Assembly (NCBI GenBank): GCA_030526155.1
Contig: JAUNDI010000014.1
Span: 1-34,468, forward strand
Direction: 5' to 3'
Origin: Bacteroidia bacterium
Lineage (GTDB): Bacteria; Bacteroidota; Bacteroidia; Bacteroidales; Marinilabiliaceae
Length of the DNA: 34,468 bases
Shown: piece by piece, positions 24,515 through 32,322 of the stretch
Numbering within the stretch: position 1 is the first letter of the stretch
Layout of the letters: the number at the start of each line of letters is the position of its first letter
Program-made: the position numbers and the translations under genes
Notes under the pieces: model-generated
Database searches by the model: none
Told to the model about the DNA's origin: nothing
Seen by the model: the letters and a program-made list of their open reading frames with translations, nothing else

Positions 24515-25465
24515 ATGATTGATAATCTGACAGATAGATATAATACGGTATGTGCTGCGCCAAGGGGTAACGGCTTCAGGGTGGAGCACATGCCTGATTT
24601 TCTTATGCAGAGCGATATCGACGATTGCTCGCCTCATGTTCACGCATTCTACGAGATTCTTTGGTTTCAGAATGGTAATGGCCACCATACTGTCGATTTC
24701 GTTGATTACGAGGTAACGCCTAATACTATATTCTTCCTCTCTCCAGGTCAGATACACCATTTCGATCATAATGTAGATAAGAGTAAGAATATATGTAATT
24801 ATCAGGGACTTACCATTAAGATGTGTACTGACTTCCTACGTGATGAGGACTGTAATGGTAATGCTCTTCTGAAATATAACGCTTTCCATACTTTCGATAC
24901 CCTCCCTTTCTATAAGGTAGATGACGCTACCGCACAAGAGCTACAGCTGCTTGTGAGGCAGATGGAGGATGAGGCTAAATGTCATGGCGAGTTTGGTAAT
25001 ATAGAGATTCTAAAGGCTCTATTGCGTATCTTCTTGGTAAAGATTCAGCGTCATGGTAAGCAAGACGACCAACTACATCTAGATAATATAAAGTCGTCTC
25101 ACCAACTATTCGTCAATTTCCGCCGAATGGTCGACCTTGAGTATCGTCGCCTTCATACCGTACAGGAGTATGCCGATGGCCTTAATGTAGCCGTTCGTAC
25201 ACTTAACAAATGCGTTAATGAGTGCTCTCAGCAATCGCCACTATCCTTCATTAACGATCGTATCATACTCGAGGCCAAAAGAATGGTGCGTTATACCAAT
25301 ATGATGATAAAGGAGATAGCCTTTGAGCTAGGGTACGAAGATCCTTCGTATTTCGTCAAACTATTCAAACGCCAAACGGGGTACCTCCCATCTGATTTTC
25401 GCGAATTGGATACGGTGACAAAGACCTACTCTAAGTTACCATGCCCTTGTGAAACTTCAAATTAG
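24515..25465 (+). CDS. AraC-family transcriptional regulator
   Basis: The 316-residue regulator has a cupin-like sensor half (SPHVHAFYEILWFQNGNGHH and FFLSPGQIHHFD near residues 40-90). It ends in a C-terminal AraC double helix-turn-helix (QEYADGLNVAVRTLNKCVNE, then IKEIAFELGYEDPSYFVKLF, residues 220-290). The gene begins 4 bp after the flavodiiron gene stop, so it is co-transcribed with it. It could control that operon, the thioredoxin gene, or a distant target. Its ligand is unknown. A strong bidirectional terminator follows. Confidence 0.92.
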   Translation: MIDNLTDRYNTVCAAPRGNGFRVEHMPDFLMQSDIDDCSPHVHAFYEILWFQNGNGHHTVDFVDYEVTPNTIFFLSPGQIHHFDHNVDKSKNICNYQGLTIKMCTDFLRDEDCNGNALLKYNAFHTFDTLPFYKVDDATAQELQLLVRQMEDEAKCHGEFGNIEILKALLRIFLVKIQRHGKQDDQLHLDNIKSSHQLFVNFRRMVDLEYRRLHTVQEYADGLNVAVRTLNKCVNECSQQSPLSFINDRIILEAKRMVRYTNMMIKEIAFELGYEDPSYFVKLFKRQTGYLPSDFRELDTVTKTYSKLPCPCETSN

Positions 25466-25475
25466 CTATATCACA

Positions 25476-25515
25476 AAAAGAGCCGTTTCGTAAAATCTGA
25501 AACGGCTCTTTTGTT
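25476..25515. terminator. Bidirectional terminator between the AraC gene and the acetylesterase gene
   Basis: AAAAGAGCCGTTTC (25476-25489) pairs perfectly with GAAACGGCTCTTTT (25499-25512) around a 9-base loop. There are A runs before and T runs after, so it works for both converging genes. Confidence 0.9.
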
Positions 25516-25532
25516 ATGTGTAATTATACATA

Positions 25533-26423
25533 TTACCTCTTCATAAAGGCGGGAATCTCTGGTGCAGGGGCATAGAGGTCGTCTATCCAAATCTGCAAAT
25601 CCTTGAGCATTTGCTCTTTATACTTAAACCAGTTACCGCAGCCCCAACCATGACCGCCTCTAGGGTATACATGCATTGAGGCTTTCACATTGGCCTTCTT
25701 AAGTGCCAAATAATACTCTGCCGAATTTCTTGGCGATACAAGGAAATCGTCATCAGACAATAATAGTATAGCAGGAGGGGTAGTCTCTGTCACGTGTAGC
25801 TGATTGCTATATGCATCCTCCTCCTCTTTCGTAGCGTTCTCACCTACAAAACAGTTGTGCGAATCTAGATGAGTATACTCCTTGTCCATCGAGATAACAG
25901 GATAGAAGAGTATCTGGAAGTTAGGTCTTGTTGACTCATCATTATGTGTAGATATAGTAGAAGCAAGATGTCCACCTGCAGACGAGCCTAATATACCTAC
26001 TTTCTCTGCTTCTATACCCCACTCCTTAGCATTCTCACGAATCAATCGCATAGCCTCTGTAGCATCGCTCATTGGTACCTCTTTATGCCCCATTGGCATA
26101 CGATAACTAAGTACAATAGTGGCAATGCCATTTGGTACAAAGTAGTTGGCCCAATCATAACCCTCTTGTCCTATGGAAAGCATTCTATAGCCGCCACCAG
26201 GGACTACTAATATCGCCATACCATTACGCTGACTCTCTTCTGGTAGATAGACGCGTATGCTAGGCTTGAAATTACGCTTCTCATTATCATATGGCTCATT
26301 ATCTATACCATTGCTATTTGGTAGACCATTTTGCCATAAATCAATGTCGAACGACTTTATCTCTTGTGCAGTACTGCATAATGCTACACAAAGTAGAGAC
26401 AATAGAAAAATTACCTTACTCAT
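25533..26423 (-). CDS. Secreted alpha/beta-hydrolase, acetylesterase-like
   Basis: From the ATG at 26423 this is a 296-residue exported esterase with the signal peptide MSKVIFLLSLLCVALCSTAQ. Longer readings begin before the signal and overlap the upstream gene. The oxyanion loop is VVPGGGYRML near residue 85. The nucleophile serine lies in GILGSSAGGHLAS near 150, and the acid and histidine in LLSDDDFLV and PRGGHGWG. This is the layout of acetylxylan-esterase/BD-FAE-type enzymes that remove acetyl groups from plant polysaccharides. The substrate is inferred. It lies 14 bp after the DUF418 gene on the same strand, forming a two-gene unit. Confidence 0.88.
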   Translation of the reverse strand: MSKVIFLLSLLCVALCSTAQEIKSFDIDLWQNGLPNSNGIDNEPYDNEKRNFKPSIRVYLPEESQRNGMAILVVPGGGYRMLSIGQEGYDWANYFVPNGIATIVLSYRMPMGHKEVPMSDATEAMRLIRENAKEWGIEAEKVGILGSSAGGHLASTISTHNDESTRPNFQILFYPVISMDKEYTHLDSHNCFVGENATKEEEDAYSNQLHVTETTPPAILLLSDDDFLVSPRNSAEYYLALKKANVKASMHVYPRGGHGWGCGNWFKYKEQMLKDLQIWIDDLYAPAPEIPAFMKR

Positions 26424-26437
26424 ATTTATATGATTTA

Positions 26438-27574
26438 TTACTTTTTGCCAATCCAAGTTAGTCTTCGCCATATCTCCTCAAGCGGACCTCTTTGAAATCT
26501 GCTAGTCCACATTCTACAGAAGAAATACAAACAGATACAAAATACTATACCTAGTACAAAGCTCATAGCATGACCGCTTACTGTATGTAGATTCAATCCC
26601 CAATTATAGAATATGAATCCACCAATTATCGACTGTAAAAGATAGTCTGTCAGACTCATCTTACCTATGCAAGCAAGGTGGTTGATTACTTTCTGAACCG
26701 ATGTACGATAGTATAATAGAGTAATACCCGAGACATAGAAGGCCATCATAGCAAAGTTTCTCCATGAGCTAACCATTATCTCGGCGCTCTTGCCTATCGT
26801 AGCATGCATATCACCGAATGGCAATACAAGGAGTAATGTCTGCATAACTACATAGCCAATAACTGAAGATACCATCACCATCTTCCAGATTCTCATATGG
26901 TTACCTTCGTCAATAAATAGGCGAGTTCTACCCACAAACATGCCTACTATAAATAGGAATAGTGTCTGTGTAAGTCTACCATTCTCAAGAGCCCAACCAA
27001 AATTTATCTGTAGTCCGCACTCCAAATTAGTCTTAGCTACATCTATTATACTGCCATTTGCGCAAGCATCAAAGGCCTTACCCCAAAGAGCCCCCATGCC
27101 TAAATCCATAGACGAGACAGATGGGTCTATTACTGCCGCTATCAAATAGGCCAATTCAATAGGTTGCAAGAAGAGAAGTAATGCTACCCCTACTAGCACC
27201 TTATTAGAGGCCTTAACCAAGGGGATAAGGAATAGTCCCAATACTGCGTATGTGCATAGTATATCACCGTTAAAGAACATTAAGTCTACCATACCCCAAC
27301 CCAAAAGAAGCAACATACGCCAGGCAAAGCGCCCCCTAAAGTCGTTCCCCTTCACCTCTTGGTTATGGTGTTGTATATAACAACTTAACCCGAATAGCAA
27401 CGCAAATATTGCATACATCTTATTTGAGCCAAGGTAGAATACCGTATCCCAAAGCCCTTGCTCAAAGGCTGTAGGTTCAGGGAAAGAGTAGAAATTCAAA
27501 TGTTCTAGAAAGTGAATAATGATAATGCCTACTACGGCAAAGCCTCTGAGGCTGTCAACTACATTAATTCTCAT
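26438..27574 (-). CDS. DUF418/YeiB-like multi-pass membrane protein
   Basis: The 378-residue inner-membrane protein has about ten hydrophobic helices. It starts MRINVVDSLRGFAVVGIIII, the DSLRGFA opening typical of membrane acyltransferase-like (HGSNAT/YeiB) proteins. The C-terminal half fits DUF418 (SLTDYLLQSIIGGFIFYNW, then GPLEEIWRRLTW). The GPLEexWR ending is a DUF418 hallmark. Function is unproven, and acyl-group transfer or transport across the membrane is a family-level guess. The coupling with a secreted esterase gene 14 bp downstream may reflect a shared role in acylated glycans. It has a perfect promoter. Confidence 0.88.
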   Translation of the reverse strand: MRINVVDSLRGFAVVGIIIIHFLEHLNFYSFPEPTAFEQGLWDTVFYLGSNKMYAIFALLFGLSCYIQHHNQEVKGNDFRGRFAWRMLLLLGWGMVDLMFFNGDILCTYAVLGLFLIPLVKASNKVLVGVALLLFLQPIELAYLIAAVIDPSVSSMDLGMGALWGKAFDACANGSIIDVAKTNLECGLQINFGWALENGRLTQTLFLFIVGMFVGRTRLFIDEGNHMRIWKMVMVSSVIGYVVMQTLLLVLPFGDMHATIGKSAEIMVSSWRNFAMMAFYVSGITLLYYRTSVQKVINHLACIGKMSLTDYLLQSIIGGFIFYNWGLNLHTVSGHAMSFVLGIVFCICLYFFCRMWTSRFQRGPLEEIWRRLTWIGKK

Positions 27575-27622
27575 CTCGTTTAGTAATAATAATTAATACC
27601 AAAAAGTTTGACGATTTGCTTA

Positions 27623-27653
27623 CAAATATATACCTATTATCCTCTCAATCAAA
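27623..27653 (-). promoter_or_regulatory. Promoter of the DUF418-acetylesterase unit
   Basis: On the minus strand TTTG (27653-27650), a 19-bp spacer and TATATTTG (27630-27623) match the Bacteroidota consensus exactly. Confidence 0.75.
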
Positions 27654-27689
27654 CAAAAATCTATTATTTCACCCCCAAATGCCACCTTA

Positions 27690-27735
27690 ATACAAAAAAA
27701 AGAACTCCATAGCATCATCTAGACACTATGGAGCA
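27690..27735 (-). terminator. Terminator of the META-domain lipoprotein gene
   Basis: On the minus strand CTCCATAG (27733-27726) pairs with CTATGGAG (27712-27705), followed by TTCTTTTTTTTGTA. Confidence 0.85.
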
Positions 27736-27757
27736 AATTATGAAAAAGATCTCTAAA

Positions 27758-28180
27758 TTACTTCTTCTTAAGAGTCATAACAGCGTTATTCTCAGCATCT
27801 TTCAATACCAATACGCTGTCGTTTACAGATGCGCTCTTTACAGCAGCCAAAGCACTTACAAAGTTCTGCTCTACTACCATTGAGATAGAGTCGCCCATTA
27901 CGCGAGTCATAGGACCATCAGAGAATGATACGCTATCGCCATCTACCTTCAAGTCACCGTTGTACAAATTAACACCTGTAACACCGTAGAATGCCATAGA
28001 ATCCATGTTGATTGTCAACGCTGGCTCTCTGAACAATGAATCAGGAAGCTCTGTCTCGTTAATCTTTACTACCTTCCAATCTCCGCCAAGATCAAGAGCC
28101 GACTTCTTTGCTGTCTCTGCACATGACGACATTCCAACCATTACTGCTGCTGCAGATAAAATAGTGTAAACTGATTTCAT
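27758..28180 (-). CDS. META-domain lipoprotein
   Basis: This 140-residue lipoprotein has a lipobox ending at Cys20 (VGMSSC). The mature part is a single META-like domain: LGGDWKVVKINETELP near residue 31, LTINMDSMAFYGVTGVNLYNG near 54, and LKDAENNAVMTLKKK at the end. The family includes HslJ-type envelope proteins of unclear function, some linked to stress or drug resistance. The residues after the lipid-bearing cysteine (AETAKKS) do not form an obvious acidic surface-export signal, so it may face the periplasm. It has its own terminator and diverges from the Nim-like gene. Confidence 0.85.
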   Translation of the reverse strand: MKSVYTILSAAAVMVGMSSCAETAKKSALDLGGDWKVVKINETELPDSLFREPALTINMDSMAFYGVTGVNLYNGDLKVDGDSVSFSDGPMTRVMGDSISMVVEQNFVSALAAVKSASVNDSVLVLKDAENNAVMTLKKK

Positions 28181-28289
28181 TTCTTTCTCTAATAATATAT
28201 TTTGCTATCTATTACGGAATGAGTATCGTCTTGTTTCAATAAGTAACTATTGTTAACTAATATATAGTATATTTTAAGCATACACGCAC

Positions 28290-28297
28290 TATCTTTG
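28290..28297 (+). promoter_or_regulatory. -7 box of the Nim-like gene
   Basis: TATCTTTG matches TAnnTTTG exactly and lies 20 bp before ATG 28318. It rules out a possible GTG start at 28297. No -33 TTTG is clear. Confidence 0.55.
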
Positions 28298-28317
28298 TGA
28301 ATAAATCATACATAACT

Positions 28318-28833
28318 ATGAGAAAAGAGAGCAGACAGATGAGTGCCGAGTGGGCTTTAGATGTCCTAGATCGCGCTCCATATATTACAGTAGGTATGAC
28401 AGATACAGATGGTCTACCCTACGCATTGCCATTGTCTTTGGCAAGAACAGACGATAAGACATTCTATTTCCATTGTGCTTTGGAGGGTAAAAAGATGGAT
28501 GCCCTAATAAAGAACCCAAATGTCTGTTTGAGTGCCGTAACTAAATGCAAACCTACAGTAGGCCCGCTAGACAATAGCTTTACCCTTGAATTTCAATCAG
28601 CCATAGCTTTTGGAAGAGCTAAGATTATTACCGACGAAACCGAGAAGATAGCTGCTCTACGTGCTATATGTGAACGTTTCTTACCAAAACATATGGACCA
28701 TTTCGACGAGGCTATATCAAGAAGTCTCTCACGTACAGCCGTAGTACGTATTACCCTAACAGAGCCACCCGTCGGCAAGCGCAAACAATACGATTCAAAG
28801 GGAGAAGAGATGAAATGGGGGCGCATGGAATAG
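28318..28833 (+). CDS. Pyridoxamine 5'-phosphate oxidase-family flavoprotein (Nim-like)
   Basis: From the ATG at 28318 the protein has 171 residues (MRKESRQMSAEWALDVLDRA). It has the split-barrel FMN-binding fold of the pyridoxamine-phosphate-oxidase superfamily: PYITVGMTDTDGLPYALPLS near residue 22, FYFHCALEGKKMDAL near 52, and SAIAFGRAKIITDETEK near 95. The overall layout and the FHCALEGKK segment match the 5-nitroimidazole-reductase (NimA-like) branch common in Bacteroidales. It probably uses FMN or a related cofactor. Whether it inactivates nitroimidazoles cannot be said, since most chromosomal members have unknown substrates. Its stop codon lies inside a terminator hairpin. Confidence 0.87.
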   Translation: MRKESRQMSAEWALDVLDRAPYITVGMTDTDGLPYALPLSLARTDDKTFYFHCALEGKKMDALIKNPNVCLSAVTKCKPTVGPLDNSFTLEFQSAIAFGRAKIITDETEKIAALRAICERFLPKHMDHFDEAISRSLSRTAVVRITLTEPPVGKRKQYDSKGEEMKWGRME

Positions 28834-28848
28834 CCCCCATTTATTTTT
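28815..28848 (+). terminator. Terminator overlapping the end of the Nim-like gene
   Basis: ATGGGGGC (28815-28822) pairs perfectly with GCCCCCAT (28833-28840) around a 10-base loop that contains most of the last codons. TTATTTTTC follows. Confidence 0.8.
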
Positions 28849-29694
28849 CTAACGTATATTCCCCTCTCCAAATCTCACCCTTATACCATTACCATCAACA
28901 TAGTATCTCAACCTCTCATTATCTTTATCTATCTCTTTCTCAATACTTCCGTCTAATACACCCTCACAGAGTCGCATTATCTCTCTAATCCTCTCAGGCG
29001 TCTCAATATTCTTACCCCCAAAATGACCAGGGTAAAAATGTGTCAATCCCCATTTTTCAACAAAACGTAGCGCCCTAGCACACGAAGCAGCCTCTGTCGA
29101 CAAGTCGGTAAATATTAGCAAGTTAGAAGAACCAAATGCATCACTACTAAAGCCATATTTTGCCTTCTTATCTACAAATAATGTAGAGCCTGGTGTATGC
29201 CCAGGGCAAAAGACTACCTCTATCTCTCGACCTCCCAAATCGAATATCTGCCCCTCGGTCAAATACCTCTTCTCTCCTTGATAGTTCTCCATATTATAAG
29301 GGGCCAACACCTCGTCGGCAGCATTCATCCAAATACTATCCCACTCCCCAATGGCCATACCCGTATGGTCAGGGTGCACATGTGTTGCTACCAAAGTAAC
29401 AGGCTTCTCAACAATACTCTCAACTATCTTTCTTAATCCAGGCATAACAGTTCCAGCATCTATCAATAGTGCCTCTCTCTCTCCCTCTATAAGGTAGACC
29501 GACTCATTAAACATCTTATTGCCCCTACCATGCCAAGTGTGCTCATCTAACTGCACAAACTCAACATTATCATCTTTATAAACAAAGCCATCCGTAGCCA
29601 CTACCCTTTCAGCTACCTGCTTTTCCTCTTTAGCCTGTGTACAAGAAGCCAACGCTAAGGCTCCCACAACGCCAACAAAAAATAGTCTCTTCAT
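28849..29694 (-). CDS. Metallo-beta-lactamase-fold lipoprotein
   Basis: The 281-residue exported protein has a lipoprotein signal with Cys18 (ALASC). TQAKEEK follows the cysteine, and the Gln-Ala-x-acidic run resembles a Bacteroidota surface-export signal, so it may sit on the cell surface (inference). The catalytic fold has THVHPDHTGMA (HxHxDH) near residue 105, FCPGHTPGSTLF near 163, SSDAFGSSN near 182, and FYPGHFGGKN near 217, a complete set of zinc ligands. It resembles general MBL hydrolases such as lactonases or glyoxalase-II-like enzymes rather than a classical beta-lactamase. The substrate is unknown. It converges on the Nim-like gene. Confidence 0.88.
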   Translation of the reverse strand: MKRLFFVGVVGALALASCTQAKEEKQVAERVVATDGFVYKDDNVEFVQLDEHTWHGRGNKMFNESVYLIEGEREALLIDAGTVMPGLRKIVESIVEKPVTLVATHVHPDHTGMAIGEWDSIWMNAADEVLAPYNMENYQGEKRYLTEGQIFDLGGREIEVVFCPGHTPGSTLFVDKKAKYGFSSDAFGSSNLLIFTDLSTEAASCARALRFVEKWGLTHFYPGHFGGKNIETPERIREIMRLCEGVLDGSIEKEIDKDNERLRYYVDGNGIRVRFGEGNIR

Positions 29695-29717
29695 AATTGT
29701 AAGGTTAAATTAGTTTC

Positions 29718-29725
29718 CAAATATA
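29718..29725 (-). promoter_or_regulatory. -7 box of the metallo-hydrolase lipoprotein gene
   Basis: On the minus strand TATATTTG fits TAnnTTTG and lies 23 bp before the start codon. No -33 TTTG at standard spacing. Confidence 0.45.
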
Positions 29726-29802
29726 GCAAACATTCCAATAATATATAGCTTTCATCTGAGTAAGATTATTTATATCCTTATCCACATTCTCAAAAAATAC
29801 CA

Positions 29803-29810
29803 TATATTTG
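29803..29810 (+). promoter_or_regulatory. -7 box of the CE1-like esterase gene
   Basis: TATATTTG fits TAnnTTTG and lies 33 bp before ATG 29844. No -33 TTTG at standard spacing. Confidence 0.45.
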
Positions 29811-29843
29811 CCCTCACTAGTATAACATAACACATCACATATC

Positions 29844-31025
29844 ATGAACAAAAAACAACTACTAGCAGCCATGGCTTGCGCTACATTAGCTCAATTTGCC
29901 TACGCGCAGCAATCTAATGTCAACCTGACCCACTGCCCTCAAAAGGATACCGAGGGTCTCATCCCTTTCAGTGCTAATCTTAATTCGCCTGATGTACAAG
30001 ACGACCATACCGTTATTTTCCGCATACGCGCCCCTAAGGCTGAGTCGGTTAAGCTTTCTGGTGCTATGCTTACCGTAATGGATATCAAAGAGCCTATCCC
30101 TTTCACAAAGGGCGAGGATGGTATATGGACTCTTAAAATAGGTCCTCTCCCAGTGGATATGTATCAATATAATATCATCGTGGATGGTGTCTCTATGGCC
30201 GACCCTAATAACCAATATGCTGCTTTCACAGCTATGCCTCCTTATAGCGAACTAATAGTACATGGCGACGGCCCTCAGTGGTATGACGCTAAGCCAGAGG
30301 TAGAGCATGGTACAGTTACTCGTCAGTTCTACTATAGTACCGTTACAGAGGGTATGCGCGATATGTATATCTATCTCCCTCCAAAATATAACCCTAATGA
30401 GGAGTACCCTGTACTCTATCTCATGGGTGGATCGGGCGAACTTCCTTCTAACTGGATGTATGATGGTCGCGTGAATTTCATAATGGATAACCTCTTGGCC
30501 GAGGGGCTAGCAAAGCCTATGATTATTGCTATCGTAAATAATCAAGTTATCCACCGCAATCACCCTAAGCATGTAGAACTATCTTTCGATATCTTCAATC
30601 GCGAATTGCGCGAGTGTATCATTCCTTTCGTAGATAAGAATTATAAGACTATCGCTAATCCCGAGGGTCGTGCTATATCTGGTCTTTCTATGGGTGGCCG
30701 CCATACTATGTTCGTCGGACTTAACTCGCTCGACCTCTTCGCCAACTTTGGTATCCTCTCTGCCGGCGATACCGAATGCGAGAAAACTATAGGTAAATTC
30801 CTCAACGATCCTAATGTCCATACTAAGTGCCATTACCTCTTCGTCGGACAAGGTGCTAAGGAGCAATCTTCTTTCTTCAATGTACGCGTAAATGGCTTAA
30901 TAGATGCCCTAAAGGCACATAATATCAAGCACGAGTATTATATCGGCGGCTACGCAGGTCACGATTGGTCTACATGGCGCCATCTTCTATACTTCCGCTT
31001 CCTCCGCCAATTATGGCAAGAGTAA
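29844..31025 (+). CDS. Secreted CE1-like esterase with N-terminal E-set domain
   Basis: The 393-residue exported enzyme has a signal peptide (MNKKQLLAAMACATLAQFAYA). Residues about 45-140 form an Ig-like E-set/CBM48-type domain (DDHTVIFRIRAPKAESVKLS, then YQYNIIVDGVSMADPNN). The C-terminal alpha/beta hydrolase is of the esterase D/feruloyl-esterase type: YLPPKYNPNEEYPVLYLMGG near 178 and the nucleophile serine in AISGLSMGGRHTMF near 280. The terminal histidine is in GGYAGHDWSTWRHLLY. Such proteins release feruloyl or acetyl groups from plant cell-wall polysaccharide. The exact substrate is inferred. Codon use favours GCT, CTC and CGC, unlike the minus-strand genes nearby. It is monocistronic. 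Confidence 0.9.
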   Translation: MNKKQLLAAMACATLAQFAYAQQSNVNLTHCPQKDTEGLIPFSANLNSPDVQDDHTVIFRIRAPKAESVKLSGAMLTVMDIKEPIPFTKGEDGIWTLKIGPLPVDMYQYNIIVDGVSMADPNNQYAAFTAMPPYSELIVHGDGPQWYDAKPEVEHGTVTRQFYYSTVTEGMRDMYIYLPPKYNPNEEYPVLYLMGGSGELPSNWMYDGRVNFIMDNLLAEGLAKPMIIAIVNNQVIHRNHPKHVELSFDIFNRELRECIIPFVDKNYKTIANPEGRAISGLSMGGRHTMFVGLNSLDLFANFGILSAGDTECEKTIGKFLNDPNVHTKCHYLFVGQGAKEQSSFFNVRVNGLIDALKAHNIKHEYYIGGYAGHDWSTWRHLLYFRFLRQLWQE

Positions 31026-31049
31026 TTCTCTCATACTCCTAATAATAAC

Positions 31050-31079
31050 AAAGGGTGGCCTATGGCTACCCTTTTGTTG
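31050..31079 (+). terminator. Terminator of the esterase gene, overlapping the converging fragment's end
   Basis: AAAGGGTGGCC (31050-31060) pairs with GGCTACCCTTT (31064-31074) with one G-T wobble and a 3-base loop, followed by TGTTGT. It overlaps the last codons and stop of the minus-strand HigA-like fragment. Confidence 0.8.
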
Positions 31080-31272
31080 TATCTAAAAACGCTCCAAATG
31101 GTTGATTTATAGAATATTCTTCCTCTTCAAACTCTTCTACCATTGATGACAATAAATCAAGTTCTATTGCATTTTTATCTGTTGCAGGAGTATCATCACA
31201 AACCAACGGGAGCAATTCCTCAATACGCTCCATGGCTGCATCGTAAGCTAGTTTTGTCGTAATCTTTGCCAT
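31066..31272 (-). pseudogene. Truncated HigA-like antitoxin (N-terminal domain only)
   Basis: The 68-residue reading (MAKITTKLAYDAAMERIEEL, then DKNAIELDLLSSMVEEFEEE) closely follows the N-terminal part of HigA-type antitoxins, which continue as 'YPI...P' into an XRE helix-turn-helix of about 50 residues. Here that DNA-binding domain is missing. After SINQPFGAFLDTTKG the frame stops inside the terminator hairpin of the converging esterase gene. No HigB-type toxin gene is adjacent. It lies 42 bp after the hemerythrin-LuxR gene on the same strand and may be co-transcribed. It looks like a remnant, though a free-standing short protein of this fold is possible. Confidence 0.65.
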
Positions 31273-31314
31273 TTCGTATATATTATTGCGTCTATTTTAT
31301 CCTACTCAGTACGC

Positions 31315-32271
31315 TTATCTCTTCAAACTATCAATCTCCACCAACCCATTAACTATCGCATATATCGTCAATCCAGCCGCACTATGTATCTGTAACTTCC
31401 TAGTTATATTCTTCCTATGTGTAATAACTGTATTAATAGTAATGCACAAATGCTCAGCTATCTCTTTGTTGCTCATCCCTTGTACAATGGCAACTATCAC
31501 ATCTTTTTCTCTGGCCGATAACAGATCTGCATCCTCCGCTCCCTCTGCATTGGCAAATGCTGATATAGCACTGCTTATCCTCTCTGTCTTTAATGTCTCT
31601 TCTAATCGCCTTACCAATGGTACAAATATACTGTCCTCTACATTCTGATGGTTGCCAAGCCACTCCTCATTATTATGTATTAGAAATAGTGTCGAGGTAA
31701 GCTTATTACTATTGTGAATATCACTTGGTAGATACTTTATCATGAGGCTCTTCAACTCCTTGAGGCTCTTGTCTGCTTCTGTATGGTGCTTCACAAAGGT
31801 ATCTATATTGTACGTGGCTGAGTATTTCCCTTGTATCAAATTCCTAACGTACGGAAAGAGCATCCTCTCTTCGTACTGCATATGTCTATTAATCTCTTTG
31901 GCATACTCGTCATACATCTGTAGTATGAGCTTGCCTAACTTGTCGTTGATATATATCGACTCAGATAGCTCTCGTCTTACAAATGGTAATTGGTAATCTG
32001 CATAATAATGGTGACAAGCTTCCAAGTATTTCAATAGCGTCTCTATAGATAGTGTCTCAATATCGTAGTTCGTTGCCCCATTAATCGTAAGATTCACTAC
32101 GGCCAAGAATGTCTTAGTATCTACTTTGTTAGATAAGCAGGTCTCCTCCACTGTCTTGTCGCCAAAACCAAGCGAAATGCCAAAGGCACTCAATGTCTGT
32201 AGTATATTGTAGTTGTCGTTAATGAGGTTTATCATCTTGTCCGACGCCTCATATATCTTTAGGGCTTTCAT
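31315..32271 (-). CDS. Hemerythrin-like sensor fused to a LuxR-type DNA-binding domain
   Basis: From the ATG at 32271 this is a 318-residue single-protein regulator. Residues about 75-225 look like a hemerythrin/RIC-type four-helix bundle with candidate diiron ligands. These are His in ACHHYYADYQLPFVRRE, H and E in INRHMQYEERMLFPYV, His in FVKHHTEADKSL, and H, H and E/D in FLIHNNEEWLGNHQNVEDSI. The C-terminal 65 residues are a LuxR helix-turn-helix (LSAREKDVIVAIVQGMSNKE, then TVITHRKNITRKL). It is not a two-component receiver. The fusion suggests oxygen, NO or redox sensing through a diiron site (inference). It has its own promoter 19 bp upstream. Confidence 0.85.
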   Translation of the reverse strand: MKALKIYEASDKMINLINDNYNILQTLSAFGISLGFGDKTVEETCLSNKVDTKTFLAVVNLTINGATNYDIETLSIETLLKYLEACHHYYADYQLPFVRRELSESIYINDKLGKLILQMYDEYAKEINRHMQYEERMLFPYVRNLIQGKYSATYNIDTFVKHHTEADKSLKELKSLMIKYLPSDIHNSNKLTSTLFLIHNNEEWLGNHQNVEDSIFVPLVRRLEETLKTERISSAISAFANAEGAEDADLLSAREKDVIVAIVQGMSNKEIAEHLCITINTVITHRKNITRKLQIHSAAGLTIYAIVNGLVEIDSLKR

Positions 32272-32289
32272 CGTATATCTATTTTCTTG

Positions 32290-32297
32290 CAAAAGTA
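32290..32297 (-). promoter_or_regulatory. -7 box of the hemerythrin-LuxR gene
   Basis: On the minus strand TACTTTTG fits TAnnTTTG and lies 18 bp before the start codon. No -33 TTTG was found. Confidence 0.5.
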
Positions 32298-32322
32298 ATA
32301 CTATCTCTCTTCCTATAAATAC

